This document shows positions 19,031 to 27,610 of a DNA stretch of 34,156 nt, piece after piece (the first letter of the stretch is position 1; the number at the start of each line of letters is the position of its first letter). The notes beneath the pieces were generated by a model that saw only the letters and a program-made list of their open reading frames with translations, searched no databases and was not told where the DNA came from. This DNA is from CAWBCR01 sp963787375 (GTDB lineage Bacteria > Chloroflexota > Anaerolineae > Aggregatilineales > UBA3940). The position numbers and the translations under genes are program-made. The stretch lies in contig CAWBCR010000001.1 in NCBI GenBank assembly GCA_963787375.1, positions 1 to 34,156 of the forward strand, written 5' to 3'.

Positions 19031-20212
19031 ATGCGACGTTATATGTGGGGTGTCATGGCGGTCGGCGTGCTGGCGCTGGCGCTGGGCATGACCGTCCCCG
19101 CGCTGGCGCAGGACAGCCAGCCCCAGACCGGCGATTCCAACCTGACGATGTATACAGACTACCCATCCCAGGTAATTGGCGTCGGCGACAGCCCGACGCT
19201 GACCTTGTCATTACAGGCGAGCACAACTCCTGAGATCATCGGCCTGGAATTGAAGAACGTCCCACAGGGATGGGATGTCTCCCTGCGGGGTGGTGGCCGT
19301 GTGATCGAGTCGGTGTACGTGCAGACCACCCAGGTGACGACCGTGCAACTGCGCATCGCCCCGCCTGCCGACGTGACGCCGGGCGATTACTCGTTTGACG
19401 TGGTGGCGCATGGCAAGACTGGCGACGTTACCCTGCCGATCACCCTGACCGTCCAGCAGAAGGCTCCGGCTAGCCTGTCGTTTCAGGTAGACCTGCCCAC
19501 ACTGCGCGGCAAGCCTTCGACCACGTTCCGCTATTCGGTGACGCTCAAGAACGACGGTTCGGATGACCAGACGGTCAACCTCACGGCGCAGGGCCCCAGC
19601 AGTTTCCAGGTTGGTTTTTCGTACAGCGGGCAGGATGTGTCCTCGCTGCCGGTCGAGGCGGGTACGAGCAAGTTGTTGAGCGTCACGGTGACTCCACTCG
19701 ACAACGCGATCCCCGCCGGACAGTATACGATCACGCTCACGGCGGAAGGCAGCGAGGCGCAGGCCACCACCGACCTGAGCGCTGAGATCGTCGGGCAGTC
19801 GGACATCTCGCTGACGACCTCCGACGGGCGGCTGTCGGGGCAGGCTCAGGCCGGCAAAGACACGACGTTCCAGCTCATCGTCCAGAACAACGGCTCGGCG
19901 GCGGCCCACAGCATCAAGCTGACTGCCACCCAGCCCAGCGGGTGGACAGTGACGTTCGATACCGATACCATCGATACGCTGGATGCCGGCTCACAGGTGA
20001 CGGTGACGGCGACGGTTCATCCCGCCGATAAGGCACTGGCAGGTGACTACGTCATAACCTACAGGGCGCAGCCTCAAGATGGAAGCACGCAGTCAGTCGA
20101 TTACCGTGTGACGGTCACCACGTCGACGCTGTGGGGCGTGATCGGCATTGCGTTGATCGCGGTCGCGGTGGTCGTGGTGGGGCTGGTGGTCATGCGCTTT
20201 GGCCGCCGCTAA
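19031..20212 (+). CDS. Exported, membrane-anchored NEW3-domain protein
   Basis: 393 residues. An N-terminal signal peptide (MRRYMWGVMAVGVLALALG, cleavage near ALAQD) is followed by about three Ig-like NEW3 repeats of roughly 110 residues. Each has a GW-type strand and ends in a GDY/GQY turn: PQGWDVSL with TPGDYSFDVVA, SSFQVGFSY with PAGQYTITLTA, and PSGWTVTFD with LAGDYVITYRA. A C-terminal TM helix (LWGVIGIALIAVAVVVVGL) with basic residues anchors it, leaving the repeats outside. A GGAGG ribosome site precedes ATG 19031. It is followed after 15 bases by an ABC ATPase and permease, an arrangement resembling NosD-NosF-NosY, in which an exported protein works with a two-gene ABC unit. Its ligand or role is unknown. 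Confidence 0.88.
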   Translation: MRRYMWGVMAVGVLALALGMTVPALAQDSQPQTGDSNLTMYTDYPSQVIGVGDSPTLTLSLQASTTPEIIGLELKNVPQGWDVSLRGGGRVIESVYVQTTQVTTVQLRIAPPADVTPGDYSFDVVAHGKTGDVTLPITLTVQQKAPASLSFQVDLPTLRGKPSTTFRYSVTLKNDGSDDQTVNLTAQGPSSFQVGFSYSGQDVSSLPVEAGTSKLLSVTVTPLDNAIPAGQYTITLTAEGSEAQATTDLSAEIVGQSDISLTTSDGRLSGQAQAGKDTTFQLIVQNNGSAAAHSIKLTATQPSGWTVTFDTDTIDTLDAGSQVTVTATVHPADKALAGDYVITYRAQPQDGSTQSVDYRVTVTTSTLWGVIGIALIAVAVVVVGLVVMRFGRR

Positions 20213-20227
20213 GCGGAGGAGGCGAAC

Positions 20228-21175
20228 ATGACAGAACCAGTCATCGAAACAGACGGCCTGACCAAGCGCTACGGAGAGTTCGTGGCTGTCGATGCGCTCA
20301 ACCTGGCCGTCAGGCGCGGCGAGATATACGGGCTGCTGGGGCCGAATGGCTCCGGCAAGACGACAACCATCCTGATGCTGCTGGGGCTGACCGAGCCCTC
20401 TGAAGGCGTCGTCCGGGTGCTGGGCCTGGACCCGGCGCGCCGCCCGTTGAGCGTCAAGTCACGCGTGGGGTACCTGCCCGACTCGGTAGGTTTCTACGAG
20501 CGGCTGACGGCCCGCGAGAACCTGATCTACATCGCCAAGCTGAATGGGCTGCCGCGTGCCGAAGCGTACCGGCGCATCGACGAATCTATCGAGCGGATGG
20601 GCCTGACCGAGGTGGTTGACAACCGCGTGAAGACGTACTCGCGCGGGATGCAGCAGCGGCTGGGCGTGGCCGAGCTGCTGCTGAAGCAGCCGGAAATCAT
20701 CGTCATGGACGAGCCAACGCTGGGGCTGGACCCGGAGATGGCGCGCCTGTTCCTGCAGATCATCCGCGATCTCAAGGGTGAAGGGATCACTATCTTGCTG
20801 TCGTCGCACCTGCTGTACCAGGTGCAGGAGATATGCGACCGCGTCGCGCTGTTTTCTCACGGGCGCATCGTGCTGGAAGGCACCTTCGAAGAGCTGGCGC
20901 AACGCGTGCTGGGCGGCGCGTTTCGGGTCAAGCTTCAGGTGGAGGATGGATCGCCCAAACTGGCGGATCAGCTGGGCGCGCTGCCGGGCGTGGTCAAGGT
21001 CACGGTGGAATCACCCGGCCAGTACGTGCTGGAGACGACCACCGACCTGCGCTCCGAAGCCGCTGATGCGATCGTCAAGGCAGGCGGCAGGCTGAAGTCA
21101 CTGGACCTGGAGCATCCCAGCCTGGATGACATCTACGCGCGGTATTTCAAGGGGGTGGAGCATGTCGCAGCCTGA
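20228..21175 (+). CDS. ABC transporter ATP-binding protein (ABC-2/Nat type)
   Basis: 315-residue cytoplasmic ATPase subunit that powers the adjacent permease. Walker A is GLLGPNGSGKTTT, the signature is YSRGMQQRLG, and Walker B with D-loop is IIVMDEPTLGLDPEM, followed by the switch His in LLSSHLL. The last 90 residues form a C-terminal domain like DUF4162 found in drug, Nod-factor and sodium exporters. GCGGAGGAGG just before ATG 20228 is a strong ribosome site. The 3' end overlaps the permease start at 21162 by 14 bases, consistent with translational coupling. Substrate cannot be stated; the NEW3 partner suggests an envelope role. Confidence 0.95.
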   Translation: MTEPVIETDGLTKRYGEFVAVDALNLAVRRGEIYGLLGPNGSGKTTTILMLLGLTEPSEGVVRVLGLDPARRPLSVKSRVGYLPDSVGFYERLTARENLIYIAKLNGLPRAEAYRRIDESIERMGLTEVVDNRVKTYSRGMQQRLGVAELLLKQPEIIVMDEPTLGLDPEMARLFLQIIRDLKGEGITILLSSHLLYQVQEICDRVALFSHGRIVLEGTFEELAQRVLGGAFRVKLQVEDGSPKLADQLGALPGVVKVTVESPGQYVLETTTDLRSEAADAIVKAGGRLKSLDLEHPSLDDIYARYFKGVEHVAA

Positions 21176-22145
21176 ACTTACGCGGGCGGAACCCCGGCGC
21201 GAAGGCTCACCTTGGACAGGGCTGTGGGCGGTAGTCGGCAAAGACATGGCCGATCACATGACCAGTGCCCGGATGCTGATCCTGGAGATTCTGATCCTGC
21301 TGACGGCTGTCGGAACGGTATACGAGGCGCTGCAAAGCATCCACCAGAATACGACCAGCGACTCATTCGTGTTCCTCCGGTTGTTCACAACCAGCCAGGA
21401 TCCCCTGCCGGCGTTTGTCGGCTTCCTGAGCTTCCTGGTGCCGCTGGTCGCCATCACGCTGGCCTTCGATGCCATCAACGGGGAGTTCAACCAGCGCACA
21501 CTGTCGCGCGTGCTGGCGCAGCCCATCTATCGTGATGCGCTGCTGATGGGAAAGTTTCTGGCGGGGCTGTTCACGCTGGCTACCGTACTCACGGCGATCT
21601 GGCTGCTGGTCATCGGGCTGGGGATCTTCGGGCTGGGGGTGCCGCCGAGCGGTGAAGAAGTGGCCCGCGCGCTCATGTTCCTGGTCGTGACGATCTTCTA
21701 TGGTGGAACATGGCTGGCGTTGGCAATGGTGTTCTCGACCGTCTTCCGGCAGCCGGCGACGGCGGCGATGGCGTCAATTGCCGCGTGGCTGTTCGTGCTG
21801 ATCTTCTGGAGCATCCTGGCCAACCTCATCGCCCAGGCACTCGTGCCGATCCGGGTCGGCTCGCTTCAGGAGGCCATCGCGCAGGCGCAGTTTGGGCAGG
21901 CGCTGATGCGACTGTCGCCGAACACGCTGTTTGTCGAGGCAACGGTTGGGCTGCTGAACCCCGCCGTGCGGTCGTTTGGCATCGTGCTGCCGACCGATCT
22001 ACAGGGCGCAGTGATCGGCGCACCCCTGCCGCTGGGCCAGAGCATCGGGTTGATCTGGCCGCAGTTGGCGGGCCTGATCGCCATCACGACGCTGACCTTT
22101 GCGCTCAGTTATGTACTGTTCCAGCGGCAGGAGATCCGCGCCTGA
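21162..22145 (+). CDS. ABC-2 family transporter permease
   Basis: 327-residue inner-membrane subunit with six hydrophobic segments typical of the ABC-2/NosY group: a first helix after DHMTSARMLILEILILLTAV, a long extracytoplasmic loop with TTSDSFVFLRLF, a second helix FVGFLSFLVPLVAITLAFDAI, then the cytoplasmic coupling stretch INGEFNQRTLSRVLAQPIYRD, and four more helices to the C-terminus. ATG 21162 sits inside the 3' end of the ATPase gene with GGGGGTGGAG immediately upstream; the in-frame ATG at 21126 would lie deeper in that gene. It ends the NEW3-ABC operon, which is closed by the hairpin at 22178-22207. Confidence 0.92.
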   Translation: MSQPELTRAEPRREGSPWTGLWAVVGKDMADHMTSARMLILEILILLTAVGTVYEALQSIHQNTTSDSFVFLRLFTTSQDPLPAFVGFLSFLVPLVAITLAFDAINGEFNQRTLSRVLAQPIYRDALLMGKFLAGLFTLATVLTAIWLLVIGLGIFGLGVPPSGEEVARALMFLVVTIFYGGTWLALAMVFSTVFRQPATAAMASIAAWLFVLIFWSILANLIAQALVPIRVGSLQEAIAQAQFGQALMRLSPNTLFVEATVGLLNPAVRSFGIVLPTDLQGAVIGAPLPLGQSIGLIWPQLAGLIAITTLTFALSYVLFQRQEIRA

Positions 22146-22177
22146 AAGGGTGGGATCGTCTATGCGCTGGTTTGCTG

Positions 22178-22207
22178 CCGGGCACTCCCATGGGAGTGCC
22201 CGGTTTT
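22178..22207 (+). terminator. Intrinsic terminator of the NEW3-ABC operon
   Basis: CCGGGCACTCCCA (22178-22190) and TGGGAGTGCCCGG (22191-22203) are perfect reverse complements, giving a very stable hairpin, followed by TTTT. Confidence 0.9.
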
Positions 22208-22316
22208 GCGCCCGCGCCCTGGCGGAGATCGGATATTTGTGGCAATTCGGGCGCGGTCGGGCTATGCTATGCGAGCCCTTTACTGGCAGCATATTCGACA
22301 GGACTCAGGACAGGTC

Positions 22317-22970
22317 ATGCAGCGATTTATCAAGAAGTGGGGATTACTGATCGGCGGCGTCGCGGGCGTGCTGCTCATCGACCAGGGTGTGAAGACCCTG
22401 CTCTTGCAGCGGCTGGCGCTGGGTGAATTGTGGACGCCCATCCCGGCAATCGGCGAGTATTTTCGTATCACCTACAGCCTCAACACCGGCGCGGCATTTG
22501 GAATCTTCCCTTATGCGTCGGATATCTTCCTCGTTCTGGCCTTCGTCACGGCCATTGCGTTTGTCATCGCTTACCCCCGGTTGCCTGAAAAGGCGTGGCT
22601 TTCGCGGCTGAGCATCGCGCTGATCACCGGCGGGGCGCTCAGCAACGCCGCCGACCGCCTGCGCTTCGGGCACGTGGTCGACTATGTGCAGGTGCAGATT
22701 CCCGGTGTGGGCGCGAACATCTCGAACTTTGCCGACCATGCCATCACCGTGGGCGTGATACTGCTGCTCATCGACCAATGGCTGATCGAGCGAGCGAATG
22801 TGCAGAACGGCTCGCCGGAGCTTTCCGCCGAGGACACAGCTGGCGGGGCGGGCCGCGAGGCCGATCTCCCGCCCGACGCAATGGCCGGTGAGCGATTCCA
22901 AAGCGAGACGTGGCGTGAGGATCGGCGCGGCGCGGAGGAGTCACCGGCGCAGAGTGACCTGCCGGGCTGA
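22317..22970 (+). CDS. lspA: Lipoprotein signal peptidase (signal peptidase II)
   Basis: Aspartyl membrane protease that removes the signal peptide from prolipoproteins after diacylglyceryl modification. The 217-residue protein shows four hydrophobic helices and the family motifs: TYSLNTGAAFGIF, then GGALSNAADRLRFGHVVDY with catalytic Asp113, and SNFADHAITVG with Asp140, at nearly the E. coli positions (114 and 141). Unusually, about 57 hydrophilic, acidic, probably disordered residues follow the last helix (from about 161); most LspA proteins stop soon after it. ATG 22317 is preferred over upstream in-frame codons because it gives the standard short N-terminal stretch; AGGACAGG precedes it. 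It stands alone between a terminator and the KBL gene. Confidence 0.94.
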   Translation: MQRFIKKWGLLIGGVAGVLLIDQGVKTLLLQRLALGELWTPIPAIGEYFRITYSLNTGAAFGIFPYASDIFLVLAFVTAIAFVIAYPRLPEKAWLSRLSIALITGGALSNAADRLRFGHVVDYVQVQIPGVGANISNFADHAITVGVILLLIDQWLIERANVQNGSPELSAEDTAGGAGREADLPPDAMAGERFQSETWREDRRGAEESPAQSDLPG

Positions 22971-23002
22971 ATCACCAGAAATAGGGGGCAGATGTGTCGA
23001 GT

Positions 23003-23027
23003 TTGCCCTATAATAAGGGCATACAAT
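23003..23027 (+). promoter_or_regulatory. Possible promoter/operator of the KBL gene
   Basis: TATAAT (23009-23014) lies within the inverted repeat TGCCCT (23004-23009) and AGGGCA (23016-23021), and a second -10-like TACAAT follows at 23022-23027. No convincing -35 is placed correctly. This could be a regulated promoter for the downstream gene, whose ATG is about 120 bases further on, but evidence is thin. Confidence 0.3.
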
Positions 23028-23142
23028 CGACTCCCCGGCGGCCAGCCTGTGAAGGTGGCCGCTGCCCGATCCTCGTATGAACGCGGAGGCGTCCTTTCAC
23101 CATCTCGCTGGCCTTTGACAGGGAACAGGAGCAAATCTTTTC

Positions 23143-24333
23143 ATGGCAACAACAGTATCCAAGACGGCCTGGATCGAAGAGGAGCTGGCCTCGCTCAAAG
23201 AGCAGGGGCTGTTTACCAACGTGCGCACCATCGAAAGCCCGATGGACGGCTGGGTAACAATCGACGGGCGGCGAGTGCTGAATTTCTGCGCGAACAACTA
23301 CCTGGGGCTGGCCAACCACCCCAAACTGCGCGAAGCGGCTAAGAAAGCGGTCGACGAATACGGTGTGGGGCCAGGCGCGGTGCGGACCATCGCCGGGACG
23401 ATGGCGCTGCACGTGCAGCTTGAGCAGCGCCTGGCCGAATTCAAGGGCGTGGAAGCGGCCATCACCTTCCAGAGCGGGTTCAACGCCAATCTGGCGACCA
23501 TCCCCGCGCTGGTCGGGCGCGGCGACGTGATCTTCTCGGACCGGCTGAACCACGCCAGCATTATCGACGGCTGCCGCCTGTCTCGCGCGGAGATCGTGGC
23601 CTACGAGCACTGCGATCCCGCCGATCTGCGCAAAGTGATAGATAAGACGGAAGTGTCCGGCAAGGCGTTGATCGTGACCGATGGCGTGTTCAGCATGGAC
23701 GGCGACATCGCGCCGCTGCCGGAACTGTACGAGATCGCCAGTGAGTACAATCTGCTGCTGATGGTCGATGACGCGCACGGCGAGGGCGTGCTGGGGCGCG
23801 GCGGGCGTGGGATCGTCGATCATTTCCATCTGCACGGCAAGGTCGACATCGAAGTCGGTACGATGTCCAAAGCGTTTGGCGTGGTCGGCGGCGTAGTGGC
23901 TGGCAAGAAGGTCATCATCGACTGGCTGCGGCAGCGCGGGCGTCCGTTCCTGTTCTCCTCGGCGATGACGGTGCCGGACGTGGCGGCCTGCCTGGCATCG
24001 GTTGACCTGTTGGAAGAAAGCACCGCGCTGGTCGACAGGCTGTGGAGCAACGCCGAGTATTTCAAGGGCCACATGAAGGACCTCGGCTTCGACACCGGCC
24101 ACAGCGAGACGCCGATTGTGCCGGTGATGCTGGGTGAGGCGACGCTGGCGCAGCAGTTCAGCAAGCGGCTGTTTGAGGAAGGCGTGTTTGCGATGGCCAT
24201 CGGGTACCCGACCGTGCCGCAGGGCAAGGCGCGCATTCGCGTGATGAACACGGCGGCGCACACCCAGGAGGACCTCGACAGGGGATTGGCGGCCTTTGAG
24301 AAGGTCGGCAAAGAGCTAAGCGTCATCGGCTGA
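23143..24333 (+). CDS. kbl: Glycine C-acetyltransferase (2-amino-3-ketobutyrate CoA ligase)
   Basis: 396-residue PLP enzyme of the alpha-oxoamine synthase family. KBL cleaves 2-amino-3-oxobutyrate with CoA to glycine and acetyl-CoA, the second step of threonine breakdown. Visible features are FCANNYLGLANHP, GPGAVRTIAGT, FQSGFNAN, VDDAHGEGVLG (Asp209 and His212 around the cofactor) and EVGTMSKAFGVVGG with the PLP-binding Lys243 (E. coli Lys244). Length matches KBL (398). An ACAGGAG site lies about 14 bases before ATG 23143. Sister enzymes BioF and ALA synthase share these motifs; GPGAVRTIAGT favours KBL. No threonine dehydrogenase gene is adjacent. Closed by the terminator at 24359-24394. Confidence 0.9.
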   Translation: MATTVSKTAWIEEELASLKEQGLFTNVRTIESPMDGWVTIDGRRVLNFCANNYLGLANHPKLREAAKKAVDEYGVGPGAVRTIAGTMALHVQLEQRLAEFKGVEAAITFQSGFNANLATIPALVGRGDVIFSDRLNHASIIDGCRLSRAEIVAYEHCDPADLRKVIDKTEVSGKALIVTDGVFSMDGDIAPLPELYEIASEYNLLLMVDDAHGEGVLGRGGRGIVDHFHLHGKVDIEVGTMSKAFGVVGGVVAGKKVIIDWLRQRGRPFLFSSAMTVPDVAACLASVDLLEESTALVDRLWSNAEYFKGHMKDLGFDTGHSETPIVPVMLGEATLAQQFSKRLFEEGVFAMAIGYPTVPQGKARIRVMNTAAHTQEDLDRGLAAFEKVGKELSVIG

Positions 24334-24358
24334 CCTTACTGCACGACTAGAACGCTCG

Positions 24359-24394
24359 CAGCAGGCCGCCCACGCTCTGGTGGCCTGCTGTTTT
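24359..24394 (+). terminator. Intrinsic terminator after kbl
   Basis: CAGCAGGCCGCC (24359-24370) and GGTGGCCTGCTG (24379-24390) pair at 11 of 12 positions around an 8-base loop, followed by TTTT. Confidence 0.85.
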
Positions 24395-24425
24395 CTTATC
24401 CGCACAGACACAGGGAGGTCGGGTT

Positions 24426-25301
24426 ATGGGGCTGGGCTCGTTAGTAGGCATCGTGCAGGAAAAGCGGGTCACCGCCGGCGGGTTCGACGTGGGTTACTAC
24501 ACCGCCGGGCAGAGCGGCCCGCCGGTGGTGCTGCTGCACGGTGGTGGCACCGACTCGGCGCTGCTGTCGTGGCGCGAGGCGATTGGCCCGCTCGCGCAGG
24601 CATACCGGGTCTACGTGCCGGACTGGCCCGGCTACGGCAGCAGCGCGCTGCCCGCCGATGGCAAAGTGACACAGGAAGTGCTGCTGCGCTGCCTGGATGC
24701 GCTGCTGGATGCGTGGGATCTCTCGCAGGTGACGCTGGTTGGCGTCTCGATGGGTGGCGGGGCGTCGCTGGGCTATGCACTGGCGCACCCGGAGCGTGTG
24801 GCGCGGCTGGTGCCGGTCGACAGCTACGGCCTGCAGGATAAAGTGCCGTTCCACCGGATCAGCGTGCTGTTCGTGCGGATGGCGTGGCTCAACCGCATGA
24901 CATGGAGTATGATGCGTGGCAGCCGGGCGACGGTGCGCTGGTCACTGAGGAGCATCGTCAAGAGCCCCGATGCACCGCTCGACGCGCTGACCGACGAGGT
25001 CATGGGCATGATCCAATCGCGCGGCGTGGAGCAGGCATGGACATCTTTTCAGGAGGACGAGGCCGGCATGCGCGGAATGAAAACGCAGTACATGCCGCGC
25101 TTGAGCGAGATCGCGTGCCCGGCACTGATCGTGCATGGCGCGCAGGATACGCTTGTGCCGCTGCGCTTCTCACGCGAGGCGGCGGAGCGTATTCCGAACG
25201 CGCGGCTGCAGATCATCGCGCGCTGCGGGCACTGGGCCCCGCGTGATCAGCCGCAGGCATTCAACGCGGCGCTGCTGGACTTCCTGCACAGCACAGACTG
25301 A
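24426..25301 (+). CDS. Alpha/beta-fold hydrolase
   Basis: 291-residue serine hydrolase. The oxyanion region is VVLLHGGGTDS, the nucleophile elbow GVSMGGGASLG carries Ser108, the acid is Asp241 in VHGAQDTLVPL and the base is His269 in RCGHWAPRDQP. A lid region with several Met and Trp residues lies at about 140-215. No signal peptide is seen, so it is cytosolic. GGGAGG precedes ATG 24426. It stands between two terminators as a single gene. The family includes C-C bond hydrolases, epoxide hydrolases, haloperoxidase-like enzymes and esterases; nothing here allows a narrower choice. Confidence 0.92.
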   Translation: MGLGSLVGIVQEKRVTAGGFDVGYYTAGQSGPPVVLLHGGGTDSALLSWREAIGPLAQAYRVYVPDWPGYGSSALPADGKVTQEVLLRCLDALLDAWDLSQVTLVGVSMGGGASLGYALAHPERVARLVPVDSYGLQDKVPFHRISVLFVRMAWLNRMTWSMMRGSRATVRWSLRSIVKSPDAPLDALTDEVMGMIQSRGVEQAWTSFQEDEAGMRGMKTQYMPRLSEIACPALIVHGAQDTLVPLRFSREAAERIPNARLQIIARCGHWAPRDQPQAFNAALLDFLHSTD

Positions 25302-25323
25302 TCTGCTGCGTTCAAGCCTATCT

Positions 25324-25362
25324 GAAAAGAAAGAGGCCCAGTGAACGTTCGCCGGGCCTCTT
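25324..25362 (-). terminator. Intrinsic terminator of the NatAB-type operon
   Basis: Read on the minus strand, AAGAGGCCC (25362-25354) and GGGCCTCTT (25339-25331) form a nine-pair stem, and the transcript then continues TTTCTTTT-like through 25332-25324. It lies just after the permease stop. On the plus strand it may also stop transcripts of the alpha/beta hydrolase, but the T-run is poorer there. Confidence 0.8.
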
Positions 25363-25378
25363 GATGCGTTCGAGGTAT

Positions 25379-26608
25379 TTACGCCTGTCGTAGGATCGCC
25401 AACACTTCTTTGATGCTGGGCCGCTTGCCGTACATCAACAGGCCGGTGCGGAAAATCTTGGCCCCCAGCCACACCACAACCGGCACCGTGATGGCGCACA
25501 TCACGATGCTGCCGACGATATCGACCGGCGGGACTTCGCCCAGGCCGATGCGGAACATCATCATCGTGGGGGCGGTGAACGGTATCCACGACAGCACGCG
25601 GGCGATGGTCGCGTTCGGATTGAACATGATGAAGCCGATCAGCATCATGGGGATGGCCGCCATAAAGGAGAACATACCCGCGATCTGCTGCGACTCCTGC
25701 TGGGTGGTGCCCAGCGACCCGCCCGCGCCCATCAGGACGGCGTACAGCAGGAAGCCGAGCAGGTAGTAGATGACGCTCAGGATGACCAGCATGGGCTTCA
25801 GGGTCAACGGGATGACCAGCCCCAGGAGGCCCAGCGCACCGCCGCTCAGTGCCACCGCGGCGGCGATCCACACGGCGATCTGCGTCAGGCCCAGCGCGCC
25901 CAGTCCCAGCACTTTGCCGGCCAGCAGCTCCCAGGCGCGCACCGAAGACAGCACGATCTCGATCACGCGGCTGGTCTTCTCTTCCGCCACGCCGCGCATC
26001 AGGTAGCCCGACGCGGTGAAGATCGAGATGACGAGCAGCAGCGCCAGGAAGTAGGGCACCATTGTGCCGGAGAGGATGTCGGACACCCCGCCGCCGGTTG
26101 TGCCGCCGCTGCCGTCGAGGCTGCTTTGCGCCGGGGTCATTGGGTTGCCGATGCGCTCAGCCAGCGCCGGGTCGACCGCGTTGTGTAAAAGCTGGGTTTT
26201 CAGGAAGTCCTCGCTGTCGCTGAGTACGCCCACGTTGGGCGATCCGGTCCGGGTGATGACTCCCACCTTGCCGCTCTGAATGTAGTCGGCGGGGATGACC
26301 AACAGTGCCTCGATCTTACCGTCGGCCAGCGCCGCCCGCCCGCTGGTTTCGTCGGCGTAGGGCATGAACTGATCGGCGTACTGCGATACGACGGGCGTGA
26401 ACATGCCGGTGTCGTCGACAAAGCCTATCGGCTGGTTCTGCTGGATCATCTGGTTGGCGACGAAATCTCCGGCGCTGCCGCCGAACAGGGCGGCGATCAG
26501 CAGGCCAATCAGCCCCAGCGTTGGCACAGCCAGCGTCCAGATGATGAAACCAGCACGGCGCAGGTTGGTGAGGTATTCGTGACGGGCGATAATCCATATC
26601 TTACGCAT
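25379..26608 (-). CDS. ABC-2 type exporter permease (NatB-like)
   Basis: 409-residue inner-membrane permease of the NatB/ABC-2 group. It begins MRKIWIIARHEYLTNLRRAGF, the typical basic amphipathic start, then a first TM helix (about 22-45). A large extracytoplasmic domain with SAGDFVANQMIQQNQPIGFVDD, GRAALADGKIEALLVIPADY and a Gly/Ser-rich linker near GSGGTTGGG extends to about 180. Five more helices follow, with RGVAEEKTSRVIEIVLSSV as the conserved cytoplasmic coupling motif. Its ATG overlaps the end of the ATPase gene by eight bases, so the two are translationally coupled. Relatives export sodium ions or peptides; substrate is unproven. Confidence 0.93.
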   Translation of the reverse strand: MRKIWIIARHEYLTNLRRAGFIIWTLAVPTLGLIGLLIAALFGGSAGDFVANQMIQQNQPIGFVDDTGMFTPVVSQYADQFMPYADETSGRAALADGKIEALLVIPADYIQSGKVGVITRTGSPNVGVLSDSEDFLKTQLLHNAVDPALAERIGNPMTPAQSSLDGSGGTTGGGVSDILSGTMVPYFLALLLVISIFTASGYLMRGVAEEKTSRVIEIVLSSVRAWELLAGKVLGLGALGLTQIAVWIAAAVALSGGALGLLGLVIPLTLKPMLVILSVIYYLLGFLLYAVLMGAGGSLGTTQQESQQIAGMFSFMAAIPMMLIGFIMFNPNATIARVLSWIPFTAPTMMMFRIGLGEVPPVDIVGSIVMCAITVPVVVWLGAKIFRTGLLMYGKRPSIKEVLAILRQA

Positions 26609-27500
26609 GGTGGCCCTCCTTGACGACCGCGACGAAGATCTCTTCGAGCGGGGCCGTAGCGACTTCGAACGACTCGATGTCGACGCGGCGCTCGACCAGC
26701 ATGCGCAGCAGGTCCTGCGGCGTGAGGCCGTCCAGCGTCAGGATGGCGGTGCCATCCTCGCGCTGGATGCTGGCCACGCCGGGCAGCCCGTCGAGGCTGG
26801 TGGTGGTGCGGACGCGCACCGCGTGCGGCGAGTATTCGCGTTTGATGTCGTCGATAGCGCCATACAGCAGCGCCTTGCCCCGGTCGATCAGCACAATGCG
26901 GTCGCACAGCGCTTCGACCAGGTTCATCTGGTGCGCGCTGAGAACTATCGTCTTGCCTTCGGCCTGAAGCTCGCGAATCAGCGTCTTGAGGAGCCCGACG
27001 TTGACCGGGTCGAGCCCCTGAAACGGCTCGTCGAGGATCAACAGTTCCGGGTCGTGGATCAGGCTGGCGGCAAACTGAAGCTTCTGCTGCATGCCGCGGC
27101 TGAGGTCCTTTACCTTGTCGTCGATGCGGTCGTCCAGCTCGACGCGCTTGAGCCACATCAGCGCGCGCTCGCGGGCCACACTGCGCGGCGTGCCCTTCAA
27201 CTCGGCCAGGTAGACCAGCACATCGACCAGCTTGAGATCGCGGTACAGGCCGCGTTCTTCGGGCAGGTAGCCGATTCGCTCGCGGGTCGAACCGGGCGGC
27301 GCACCCAGCACGTCGATGGTCCCCTCGTCGGGGTGGATGATGTCCATGATGCTGCGGATGGTCGTTGTCTTGCCAGCCCCGTTAGGGCCCAGCAGGCCGA
27401 AGATCTCGCCGGCATGCACTTCGAACGTAAGATCATCGACGGCCACGAAGTCATCATAACGCTTGATGAGGCCAGTCACCGTAAGGGGATTGTCAACCAT
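26601..27500 (-). CDS. ABC exporter ATP-binding protein (NatA-like)
   Basis: 299-residue ATPase partner of the permease that follows. Walker A is GLLGPNGAGKTTT, the signature is DLSRGMQQKLQ, Walker B and D-loop are LLILDEPFQGLDPVN, and the switch His lies in VLSAHQM. The Phe-Gln pair in DEPFQGLDP is typical of the NatA subgroup. A DUF4162-like C-terminal domain (about 215-299) ends with PLEEIFVAVV. ATG 27500 is preceded by GAGGGAA. A TATAGA element and the imperfect inverted repeat at 27513-27529 lie immediately upstream and may form a repressor-controlled promoter. Confidence 0.94.
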   Translation of the reverse strand: MVDNPLTVTGLIKRYDDFVAVDDLTFEVHAGEIFGLLGPNGAGKTTTIRSIMDIIHPDEGTIDVLGAPPGSTRERIGYLPEERGLYRDLKLVDVLVYLAELKGTPRSVARERALMWLKRVELDDRIDDKVKDLSRGMQQKLQFAASLIHDPELLILDEPFQGLDPVNVGLLKTLIRELQAEGKTIVLSAHQMNLVEALCDRIVLIDRGKALLYGAIDDIKREYSPHAVRVRTTTSLDGLPGVASIQREDGTAILTLDGLTPQDLLRMLVERRVDIESFEVATAPLEEIFVAVVKEGHHA

Positions 27501-27512
27501 GAGTTCCCTCTA

Positions 27513-27529
27513 TACACTGCTTGTGTGTA
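27513..27529 (-). promoter_or_regulatory. Inverted repeat at the NatAB promoter, possible operator
   Basis: TACAC (27513-27517) and GTGTA (27525-27529) flank seven bases and overlap the minus-strand TATAGA (-10-like, about 27513-27508). The position close to the ATPase start suits a repressor site. No regulator gene is adjacent, so the binding protein is unknown. Confidence 0.35.
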
Positions 27530-27610
27530 AGTCCATTCATGACTCTGTACGCAGGTAACCCGGATCGCGTTCCGGGAGGCCGCTTGTTTGTGAGTGTACT
27601 CCCATGTAAG

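Noticed and set aside
23008..24261. 417-residue open frame antisense to kbl
   Set aside because: Shadow of a strongly conserved PLP enzyme.
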